Shown here: in pieces, positions 1-5,009 of the stretch
Numbering within the stretch: the first letter of the stretch is position 1
How the letters are laid out: every line of letters begins with the position of its first letter
NCBI GenBank assembly: GCA_902773215.1
Contig: CACYDQ010000197.1
Span: 1-5,009 of the forward strand
Length of the DNA stretch: 5,009 nucleotides
From: an uncultured Spirochaetaceae bacterium
GTDB lineage: Bacteria > Spirochaetota > Spirochaetia > Treponematales > Treponemataceae
Reading direction: 5' to 3'
Notes under the pieces: model-generated
What the model was told of the DNA's origin: nothing
Seen by the model: only the letters and a program-made list of their open reading frames with translations
Database searches by the model: none
Made by a program: the position numbers and the translations under genes

Positions 1-497
1 AACGGGGGGCGGAAACCCTCTTCTTTGACTATCACCGGCAGCACGGAACGAGAATCAAAATCGTCCGCATCTTCAACACCTACGGTCCCAAGATGAATCC
101 GAATGACGGCAGGGTCGTCAGCAATTTCATCATCCAGGCGCTGCGGGGTAAGGACATTACGGTCTACGGCGACGGCAAGCAGACCCGGAGCTTCTGCTAC
201 GTGGACGACCTTATCCGGGGCTTCCTGCTCCTGATGGACAGCCCGGAGGACGTGACCGGCCCGGTCAACCTGGGCAACCCCGGCGAGTTCACGATGCTGG
301 AGCTGGCGGAGAAGGTTATTGCCCTGACGGGCAGCAAGTCCAAGCTGGTACACCGGTCCCTGCCCGGCGACGATCCCAAACAGCGCAGGCCGGACATCAG
401 TCTCGCAGGCTCCCTCCTTGGCTGGAAGCCGGAAATTATGCTGGAGGAAGGGCTCAAAAGGACCATCGACTATTTCAAGGGAGTCATATTCGTATGA
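1..497 (+). CDS. UDP-glucuronate decarboxylase (UDP-xylose synthase), C-terminal part, 5' end cut by window
   Basis: This is a short-chain (extended SDR) sugar-nucleotide enzyme expected to convert UDP-glucuronate to UDP-xylose with tightly bound NAD+, in the cytoplasm. The reading frame is open from position 3 and gives 164 residues before the TGA. The family is about 310-320 residues long, so roughly the N-terminal half, with the Rossmann glycine motif and the catalytic Tyr, lies outside. The visible part matches the family closely: [13 protein letters not shown], then [20 protein letters not shown] (about residues 23-42 of the visible part), then [20 protein letters not shown], and the late P-(K)-(Q)-RRPDIS segment. 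Bases 1-2 (AA) fit the end of an AAA/AAG-type Lys codon, as expected for the Lys of YxxxK, so the catalytic pair is just off the edge. ArnA-type decarboxylases have a different sequence here (they lack [11 protein letters not shown]), so UDP-xylose synthase is favoured. The stop overlaps the next start (ATGA), which indicates an operon. Epimerase function is the main alternative. Confidence 0.93.
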   Translation, partial: RGAETLFFDYHRQHGTRIKIVRIFNTYGPKMNPNDGRVVSNFIIQALRGKDITVYGDGKQTRSFCYVDDLIRGFLLLMDSPEDVTGPVNLGNPGEFTMLELAEKVIALTGSKSKLVHRSLPGDDPKQRRPDISLAGSLLGWKPEIMLEEGLKRTIDYFKGVIFV

Positions 498-1441
498 AAA
501 AGATTTCTACCATAGTGCCCGTCTACAACGAGGAGGCCAACGTTCCTTTGATGCACGCCGCCCTCTGCGAAGTCGCGGACAAACTTCCCGGTTACGACTG
601 GGAGTTCGTTTTTGTCAACGATGGATCCCGCGACGGGTCATGGCAGGCTCTGGAGGCAATAGCCCGGAAGGACAAGCGTGTGGTCTCCCTGGACTTCAGC
701 AGGAACTTCGGCAAAGAGCTCGCCCTGACCGCCGGTGTGCAGAACTGCACGGGCGACGCGGCAATCTTCCTGGACGCGGACCTGCAGCATCCCCCCGCGC
801 TCATCCCCGAGTTCGTCAAGAAATGGGAGGCCGGGGCGGAAGTCGTCGCCAGCATACGCAAGTCCACGGAAAAGAAGTCGCCCATAAAGGACATCGGCTC
901 CCGGCTCTTTTACCATCTGATGAGCGCGGCGGCCCCCTCCAAGCTCACCCCAAATGCGACGGACTTCAAGCTGATTGACCGCAAGGTGATAAACGAGCTG
1001 GTCCGCTTCACCGAGCACAAACGGATGTTCCGTGGCCTTATCGAATGGCTGGGCTTCAGGACCGAGTACATCGAGTTCGTTGCCCCGGAGCGGATAAACG
1101 GCACGGCCTCATACTCTCTGGGCAAGCTGCTCGCCCTCGCCATAAACAGCATAACGAGCAACTCCCTCTGGCCCCTCAAGCTCTTTGCCTACCTGGGGAT
1201 TTTCACGACCTTGGCAAGCTTTGTCCTGCTCGTGATAATGATCGTCCACAACTACGTGCTGCACACGGGCATGTTCAGTTCCATCTCATTCGTCATCGTG
1301 ACGAACACCCTTGTGCTGGGGATCGTACTGGTCTCAATAGGCCTTGTCGCCCTGTATATCGGGCAGATACAGGTGGAGGTGATAAACCGCCCCCTCTACG
1401 TCATACGGGAAAAGCTGAATTCGGGGGAAGAAAAGAACTGA
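494..1441 (+). CDS. GtrB/ArnC-like polyprenyl-phosphate glycosyltransferase (GT2) with two C-terminal membrane helices
   Basis: This 315-residue protein should transfer a sugar from a nucleotide donor to a polyprenyl (undecaprenyl) phosphate at the cytoplasmic face of the inner membrane, giving a lipid-linked monosaccharide that can be flipped outward. It is full length for the dolichol-phosphate-mannose-synthase-like branch of GT2. Visible motifs are VPVYNEE (residues 8-14), VNDGS (41-45), DADLQHPP with the metal-binding DxD (94-101), KRMFRG (176-181) and the [13 protein letters not shown] stretch (199-211), which resembles the RxxGxSxYxxxKL motif of GtrB. Two hydrophobic helices follow at about 228-251 and 264-289, then a short charged tail, as in GtrB and ArnC. 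The start is fixed by the motif spacing and by an AAGGGAG ribosome site at 477-483, 10 bases upstream, inside the previous gene. The ATGA overlap suggests translational coupling with the decarboxylase. The donor sugar is not readable; a pentose is possible from context. Confident on family, not on substrate. Confidence 0.92.
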   Translation: MKKISTIVPVYNEEANVPLMHAALCEVADKLPGYDWEFVFVNDGSRDGSWQALEAIARKDKRVVSLDFSRNFGKELALTAGVQNCTGDAAIFLDADLQHPPALIPEFVKKWEAGAEVVASIRKSTEKKSPIKDIGSRLFYHLMSAAAPSKLTPNATDFKLIDRKVINELVRFTEHKRMFRGLIEWLGFRTEYIEFVAPERINGTASYSLGKLLALAINSITSNSLWPLKLFAYLGIFTTLASFVLLVIMIVHNYVLHTGMFSSISFVIVTNTLVLGIVLVSIGLVALYIGQIQVEVINRPLYVIREKLNSGEEKN

Positions 1442-1455
1442 CCAATCCGGGCAGC

Positions 1456-1468
1456 CGGGGCTTCCCCG
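1456..1468. other. Small GC hairpin between convergent genes, weak terminator candidate
   Basis: CGGGG-CTT-CCCCG is a perfect 5-bp stem with a 3-base loop in the 29-base gap between two convergent stop codons (TGA at 1439-1441 on +, TAG at 1471-1473 on -). No T-run follows on either strand, so it is not a canonical intrinsic terminator. It may still slow RNA polymerase or protect 3' ends, or may be chance in GC-rich DNA. Confidence 0.25.
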
Positions 1469-1470
1469 CC

Positions 1471-2514
1471 CTACTGCTTCCAGTTGGAACGGTCGGCCTG
1501 CTTCTTGACGAAGATGCCGGAGACTACTCCCCACGCGTAGATACAGAGGGTTACCCAGCAACAGAGGGGATGCAGAAGCCAGGCCCGCAGGTCTCCCCTG
1601 CGGAAAAAACCGATGAGTGCCTGAACGATGACGGGAACGACAGTCACCGAGCAGAGGCAGAAGAGGACAACCTTGCCCATGCCGACACTTGACCACGGAT
1701 ACTTCCTGCCCTTGTTCCCGCTGAAAAAGAGGAAGTCACGTATGCGGCGGTTCTGCTTGCGGGCGAACGTCCGCACGTCCGGGTAGACCAGGTGGACAAT
1801 GCCGTTCTTGACTTTGGCAATCCGCGTCTCGGGCTTCTTCTGCAAAAGCTCCCATAAAACATCTATATCAAAGAGGTAGTCACCCTCAAAGTTCCCGACA
1901 AGAGCTTCCCGCCTCATGCAAAAGCCGTTCGCCCCGATTGTGGGCATCATTCCCCGGTCGAACGCGATAGAAAGGTAGTCGCCGCAGTCCTCCTCCTGAT
2001 GGGGCACTTTGGTCCATGTTCCGGAGACAGCACAAATGCGGTCATAGTTGCCCGCATACAGGCAGAGGGGGTCGCTCATTCCCAGCATGGCGCAGTAGCG
2101 GGTCATCGCCGGGTCATCTTTCCGCCAGGTATAAGAGATCGGCTCGCTCGCGACAATCTCGCTCTTGTCGAAGGGCTGCATCATCTGGGAAAGCCAGATT
2201 GCGTCAGGGAGGATATTGTCTGAGTCCAGAAGGCACACCACATCGCCCGTGACCTGACGGACCGCGACGGCCTTCCCCGCCTCCGCCGTCTTGAGCGGAT
2301 TGTCCAGCATTCTCACGGCTATGCCGCTTGTGGCAGCGCCTCCCTCCTGCTCCCAGGCCTGGATTTTTTCCCTCGTTCCGTCAGTGGAGCCTCCGTCCGC
2401 AAAGACAATCTCAATCCTGTCATGGGGGAAGTCCTGCATGAGGATTGCGTCCATAAAGACATCCAGCGTCCTCATCGAGTTGAATACCGGCGTAACGATA
2501 GAAACAGAAAGCAT
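1471..2514 (-). CDS. Family 2 glycosyltransferase with C-terminal membrane segments
   Basis: This 347-residue enzyme should transfer a sugar from a nucleotide donor to a glycan or lipid acceptor at the inner membrane's cytoplasmic side. The GT-A fold is visible: VSIVTPVFNS at residues 4-13, ADGGSTDGT at 39-47 (nucleotide binding), LLDSDN at 95-100 (metal-binding DxD), IGANGFCMRR at 193-202, and FDIDVLWELL at 215-224, in the position where GT2 enzymes keep their acidic catalytic base. Two hydrophobic stretches at about 282-304 and 310-336 look like membrane helices; the tail is basic. The ATG at 2514 is the only usual start codon (ATG, GTG or TTG) downstream of the in-frame TAG, and it places the first beta strand correctly, yet no Shine-Dalgarno sequence precedes it. 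It lies 58 bases downstream of the PDZ gene on the same strand, with no terminator seen between, so co-transcription and translation linked to the upstream gene are likely. The substrate cannot be read. It is not a close copy of the GtrB-like gene. Confidence 0.9.
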   Translation of the reverse strand: MLSVSIVTPVFNSMRTLDVFMDAILMQDFPHDRIEIVFADGGSTDGTREKIQAWEQEGGAATSGIAVRMLDNPLKTAEAGKAVAVRQVTGDVVCLLDSDNILPDAIWLSQMMQPFDKSEIVASEPISYTWRKDDPAMTRYCAMLGMSDPLCLYAGNYDRICAVSGTWTKVPHQEEDCGDYLSIAFDRGMMPTIGANGFCMRREALVGNFEGDYLFDIDVLWELLQKKPETRIAKVKNGIVHLVYPDVRTFARKQNRRIRDFLFFSGNKGRKYPWSSVGMGKVVLFCLCSVTVVPVIVQALIGFFRRGDLRAWLLHPLCCWVTLCIYAWGVVSGIFVKKQADRSNWKQ

Positions 2515-2572
2515 AGGGGCAATGCTAGCACAGAAAACAGAGCTTGTCTATGGACGCTTCAGCCCCAGTTCC

Positions 2573-3268
2573 CTAAATCGTCATGCTTACGGTCTGTTTC
2601 TCCCCGCCACGGATTACGACGACCTGTATGACATCTCCCTTCTGTGCGGAGGCCTCGTAGTCTGTCAGGTCGTCCATGTTTTCAATCGTCGTGCCGTTCA
2701 TTTGTATTATGATATCACCTGCACGGACTCCCGAGTTGAACGCGGGATACCCGTGGAACGCCGCATACACATACGCGCCTGTCAGCCCCTCTTCCAGCTC
2801 GTATTCGTCCAAATCCCGGGATTCAATGCCGAATTTCCATGCGGCCATCTCCGCCTGTGAGTATGGACGGAGGAGGTATACCTCATACGTGAAGGCATCG
2901 TTATTGACGAACACGTATTTCTGCTTGTGGAGCTTCGCGAAGTCCGTCAAGTCCCTGTGGCTGCCCTTGTTCTCGCTGGAATAGGACTTGTCACGTGGTC
3001 TCCGTGTGCAGATTGAAACACCTACCACCTTATACCATTTGGACTCCCTCAGCTCCTGAAGGTTGAAATCATCGCTGTCATAATAGACGACCGGGACTTC
3101 TTTCTTGCCGAGCAGGACTTCCTCCGGGATGTCCTTGACAGCCTCATACTCCGTATAGGCTTGCTCAAGTTTCCGTGTCCCGTCCGTGACGGCTGCGTAC
3201 ATGCAGGACAGGGCACATACCAGCATCGTCAGCTTGGTAACCTTCCTTTTAATCGTTTCTTGCAACAT
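2573..3268 (-). CDS. Exported PDZ-domain protein without a protease domain
   Basis: This is a 231-residue protein of unknown specific role. A basic N terminus (MLQETIKRKVTK) and a hydrophobic stretch at about 13-27 look like a Sec signal or a membrane anchor. Cys22 after A-L-S is a poor lipobox by standard rules, so lipoprotein status is uncertain. The middle (about 58-135) reads VVYYDSDDF, then WYKVVGVSI, then KYVFVNNDAFTYEVYLL, with an alternating beta pattern; I do not recognise a named domain there. The C-terminal 70 or so residues form a PDZ domain of the HtrA/DegP type: GAYVYAAFHGYPAFNSGVRAG (about 164-184, here in outline), then DIIIQMNGTTIENMDDL (185-201) and the closing strands DVIQVVVIRGGE and QTVSMTI. 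No Ser-His-Asp protease motifs are present, so it may be a periplasmic binding or scaffold protein. The start has an excellent ribosome site and promoter. It is the first gene of a unit with the glycosyltransferase downstream. Sampled lines are about 50-57% GC, lower than the divergent gene. Confidence 0.82.
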   Translation of the reverse strand: MLQETIKRKVTKLTMLVCALSCMYAAVTDGTRKLEQAYTEYEAVKDIPEEVLLGKKEVPVVYYDSDDFNLQELRESKWYKVVGVSICTRRPRDKSYSSENKGSHRDLTDFAKLHKQKYVFVNNDAFTYEVYLLRPYSQAEMAAWKFGIESRDLDEYELEEGLTGAYVYAAFHGYPAFNSGVRAGDIIIQMNGTTIENMDDLTDYEASAQKGDVIQVVVIRGGEKQTVSMTI

Positions 3269-3278
3269 AGTAGTAGTT

Positions 3279-3285
3279 CCTCCTT
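3279..3285 (-). promoter_or_regulatory. Strong ribosome binding site for the PDZ gene
   Basis: On the minus strand this reads AAGGAGG, within TAAGGAGG, an 8-base match to the anti-Shine-Dalgarno sequence, 10 bases before the ATG at 3268. It fixes that start codon and predicts efficient translation, in contrast to the downstream glycosyltransferase, which has no such site. Confidence 0.88.
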
Positions 3286-3293
3286 ACTTATCG

Positions 3294-3321
3294 ATTATAG
3301 GATACTTTGCATAGAAGTCAA
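3294..3321 (-). promoter_or_regulatory. Sigma70-type promoter for the PDZ-glycosyltransferase unit
   Basis: On the minus strand there is a -35 box TTGACT (3321-3316, 5 of 6 matches to TTGACA) and a -10 box TATAAT (3299-3294, perfect), 16 bases apart. Transcription would begin near 3287, giving a leader of about 20 bases that contains the ribosome site. This is the best promoter in the window. It lies in the 115-base gap between the divergent starts. Confidence 0.78.
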
Positions 3322-3374
3322 GTTTTTTGAAATGAAGTTTCGATTCCTGTGACTTGCTGACTATGAATTCATCA

Positions 3375-3380
3375 GAGGTG
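3375..3380 (+). promoter_or_regulatory. Ribosome binding site choosing the barrel gene start
   Basis: GAGGTG matches six bases of the anti-Shine-Dalgarno complement. It sits 3 bases before ATG 3384 and 6 bases before ATG 3387. It therefore favours one of these adjacent ATG codons over the upstream in-frame TTG (3354) or ATG (3363), both of which would place this site inside the gene and add residues in front of the signal peptide. Confidence 0.65.
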
Positions 3381-3383
3381 CTT

Positions 3384-4943
3384 ATGATGAATTTTAAGTG
3401 TGTGCCGGCGGCCTTCGCCTTCGCCCTGTTCTGCCTGTCCCTGTCCGCCTGGACGGAAGGGACGGGAAAGTCCGCATCAACGCCGTCTCTGGCCTGCCAG
3501 CCGTCAGCTGAGCTCTATCTTGGGGCCGCGCTCAAGGAGAGCCGGGATGCGGGCGGGGAGGGGGATGAGTCCGGGCGGAAGGTCAGGCTGGATGCGGGAA
3601 TCAAGGCCGCCCTGAAAACGGACGTTCCCGTGGGGGGCATCCGTGCGGACATGATTCTTTCCTGCGGGCTGCCCTACACGGATGTGACGGAGCTGGGCGG
3701 GGCTGACGGTGGGAATTCCGATGGGGAAGGGCTTGTGGCCTTCCTGGATGAGAAGCATCTCCTGCGGGCTGGTGTTTCCTTCTATATATCTACCCTGCGT
3801 CTCCCCTATGACGCGGCCCTTTACTGCGGGACGCTCCGCTTTGCGGGGGGACTTGCCCGGCTCAAGAAGCCCTGCCTTGCCGCCCCCTGGAATTACGGGA
3901 GCATCTCGCTCCTGTCGCGGGGGCTTGCCGCGGGCCTTCCCGGCTTCACGTCCTCGGAGACTCCTCCCGCATGCGCCGTAGTCCTGAAGCCGTCCGGCGG
4001 GGCAGACGTCCTCCCTGCCGTGGAGCTTGCGGTCACGCAGGAGGGGGAAGCCTATGCAAGCCTCAGCACGGAGATGCCTGTCCCCTTCAGCACGTCCTCC
4101 CTCGTCTATCTTGCCGGCAATGCGGGCTCGTTCGTATACGGGGGCAAGGAGCTGAAGTCCTGGTTCTACAAGGAACCCTATTATCGGGAACGGCGGTACC
4201 TGTCGGCTGATGCGGAGGCGGGTTTCCGCCTGGAGAAGTACCTGAGCCTGAATCTTGCGGCGGGCTTTAGCGAGAACCCGCACGGGGGGCTGGACGAGGT
4301 CTGGTTCTGGCGGAGAGGACAGGCCGCCCTGTCTTTCTGGCATCTGGGGCTGACAGCCTCGCATTTCTGTGCGGAGACTCCCGATATGATTCTGCCGGGG
4401 GGCAGCCGCCTGAACCAGAGGGACCGGCTCTCGCTGAACCCCTCGGTACGGATTCCGGTAAAGTTTCCGTCGGGGGAGGGGCGCTTGTCGCTCGCCCTGC
4501 TCGGCATGAAGGACGGGAAGCTCAAGGGAGGGGAGGACTATGACAGCTTTTGCCACGGGTTCAAGGCTGCGTGGAAGTTCCGGCGGCTTTCGCTTTCCGG
4601 TCAGTACACGGAGAGCTTCCCGGAGCGGGGGGAGGACGGGGAGGAGTCTCCTCATGTCCGTAAGCTGGGGCTGGGCCTTTCCTGGCGGGGCGGCTCCTTC
4701 CGCTCGTCCTCGTCTCTGAGCCTGAAGAGGGAAGGGGAGAAGGACACGCTCTCCTTCAGCCAGAAGCTCTATCCTGCCAGGGGGGCCGTCTCTTCCGTCT
4801 CGCTGGGAATCGGCTCGCAACTCAAGGACGGGGAGCAGGAGAAACTCACGATGAGCCTGGGGGCGGCCTTCCTTTTCCGTGCGGGACACTGCAACATACG
4901 GGGAAAACTTCTCTATTCTTCAACATTTTGCGGTGAATTTTGA
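3384..4943 (+). CDS. Putative secreted outer-membrane beta-barrel protein, family not recognised
   Basis: This 519-residue protein opens with a clear Sec signal: MMNFK, then a hydrophobic core from about residue 6 to 21, with likely cleavage near residues 21-22 (SLS-A-W). No lipobox is seen. The rest has no hydrophobic helix. It is built of amphipathic alternating stretches of about 8-12 residues split by short charged or Gly-rich turns, for example LSLNLAAGF, AALSFWHLGLTASHF, RLSLALLGM, LSLSGQYTESF, KLGLGLSWRG, FRSSSSLSLKRE, SSVSLGIGSQL and LTMSLGAAFLF. This pattern suits a transmembrane beta-barrel, with most strands in the C-terminal half. The protein ends in Phe, as many outer-membrane proteins do. 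A porin-like channel, adhesin or surface-exposed barrel is possible; none is proven. The gene stands alone and diverges from the PDZ unit; no convincing promoter is seen for it. It is strongly G-rich on the coding strand, with GGG favoured for Gly while the left-hand genes favour GGC. The start could equally be 3387. Confidence 0.72.
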   Translation: MMNFKCVPAAFAFALFCLSLSAWTEGTGKSASTPSLACQPSAELYLGAALKESRDAGGEGDESGRKVRLDAGIKAALKTDVPVGGIRADMILSCGLPYTDVTELGGADGGNSDGEGLVAFLDEKHLLRAGVSFYISTLRLPYDAALYCGTLRFAGGLARLKKPCLAAPWNYGSISLLSRGLAAGLPGFTSSETPPACAVVLKPSGGADVLPAVELAVTQEGEAYASLSTEMPVPFSTSSLVYLAGNAGSFVYGGKELKSWFYKEPYYRERRYLSADAEAGFRLEKYLSLNLAAGFSENPHGGLDEVWFWRRGQAALSFWHLGLTASHFCAETPDMILPGGSRLNQRDRLSLNPSVRIPVKFPSGEGRLSLALLGMKDGKLKGGEDYDSFCHGFKAAWKFRRLSLSGQYTESFPERGEDGEESPHVRKLGLGLSWRGGSFRSSSSLSLKREGEKDTLSFSQKLYPARGAVSSVSLGIGSQLKDGEQEKLTMSLGAAFLFRAGHCNIRGKLLYSSTFCGEF

Positions 4944-4962
4944 CATATAGACGAAAATGCCC

Positions 4963-4991
4963 TTGAATATAGATTGTTTTTCTTATATAGT
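4963..4991 (+). promoter_or_regulatory. Candidate promoter reading out of the window's right edge
   Basis: TTGAAT (4963-4968, 4 of 6 matches to TTGACA) and TATAGT (4986-4991, 5 of 6 to TATAAT) are separated by 17 bases, the optimal spacing, inside the AT-rich segment after the barrel gene. A start of transcription near 4998 would fall in the inverted repeat that follows. The downstream gene is not in the window. In AT-rich DNA such matches arise by chance fairly often. Confidence 0.45.
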
Positions 4992-4993
4992 AT

Positions 4994-5009
4994 TGCATTG
5001 CATAATGCA
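4994..5009. repeat. Inverted repeat TGCATT-GCAT-AATGCA at the window edge
   Basis: Two perfect 6-bp arms flank a 4-base spacer. It lies just downstream of the candidate -10 box and over the predicted transcription start, where a repressor operator commonly sits. It could instead form a weak hairpin at the mRNA 5' end. The window ends with its last base, so longer arms cannot be excluded on the right; the purpose is not shown by sequence alone. Confidence 0.4.

Noticed and set aside
418..1018. Open frames on both strands overlapping the GtrB-like gene (418-978 +, 592-894 -, 638-1018 -)
   Set aside because: All are low-complexity, Arg-rich shadows of a gene whose motifs are clear in another frame.
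1045..1692. A 215-codon + strand open frame spanning the end of the GtrB-like gene and the convergent gene
   Set aside because: It overlaps two well-supported glycosyltransferase genes in other frames and its translation shows no recognisable motif.
2291..2860. A 189-codon + strand open frame antisense to the GT2 start and PDZ gene end
   Set aside because: Both minus-strand genes it overlaps have family motifs; this frame has none and no ribosome site suits it.
2573..3268. Reading the PDZ protein as an HtrA/DegP protease
   Set aside because: It is far too short and has no GNSGG-type serine motif or His/Asp partners; only the PDZ part is shared.
3354..3383. Earlier starts for the barrel gene, TTG at 3354 or ATG at 3363
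   Set aside because: Neither has a ribosome site at proper distance, and each would put polar residues ahead of the signal peptide. GAGGTG at 3375-3380 points to ATG 3384 or 3387.
3504..4889. A 461-codon open frame on the minus strand, antisense to the barrel gene
   Set aside because: Its product is rich in Arg, Pro and Gly with no domain, signal or membrane pattern. It arises because the G-rich + strand gene leaves few stop codons on the opposite strand. The + strand frame has a signal peptide, a ribosome site and a regular beta pattern.
4944..4982. Intrinsic terminator after the barrel gene, from the T-run at 4977-4981
   Set aside because: No GC-rich stem precedes the T-run.

Overview
The window looks like part of a surface-polysaccharide or glycan locus from a Gram-negative (diderm) bacterium. 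Coding DNA is fairly GC-rich and the short gaps are AT-rich. The evidence for a diderm is a secreted protein with a strongly beta-barrel-like pattern at the right-hand side and a sugar-nucleotide/lipid-linked sugar gene pair at the left. The taxon cannot be fixed from the sequence. A GC-rich host-associated spirochaete (Treponema-like) is my best guess, at low confidence.

Layout. Positions 1-1441 (+ strand) hold a two-gene operon: the C-terminal half of a UDP-glucuronate decarboxylase (UDP-xylose synthase), then a complete GtrB/ArnC-like polyprenyl-phosphate glycosyltransferase, joined by an ATGA stop/start overlap. Positions 1471-3268 (- strand) hold a second two-gene unit converging on the first. 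It reads from a near-consensus sigma70 promoter at about 3294-3321 into an exported PDZ-domain protein without a protease domain, then into a membrane-attached family 2 glycosyltransferase. Positions 3384-4943 (+ strand) hold a divergent, single, large, G-rich gene for a signal-peptide-bearing putative outer-membrane beta-barrel that I cannot assign to a named family. The last 66 bases are AT-rich and carry a plausible promoter followed by a perfect 6-bp-arm inverted repeat, cut off by the window edge.

How the parts may work together (inference): the decarboxylase makes UDP-xylose in the cytoplasm. The GtrB-like enzyme could load a sugar onto a polyprenyl-phosphate carrier for use outside the inner membrane. 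The second glycosyltransferase would add a further sugar. The PDZ protein and the barrel act in or beyond the periplasm and may have nothing to do with glycan synthesis; only the PDZ gene is physically linked to a glycosyltransferase by a likely shared transcript.

I found no rRNA, tRNA, CRISPR array, insertion sequence, attachment site or origin. No gap between genes exceeds about 120 bases.
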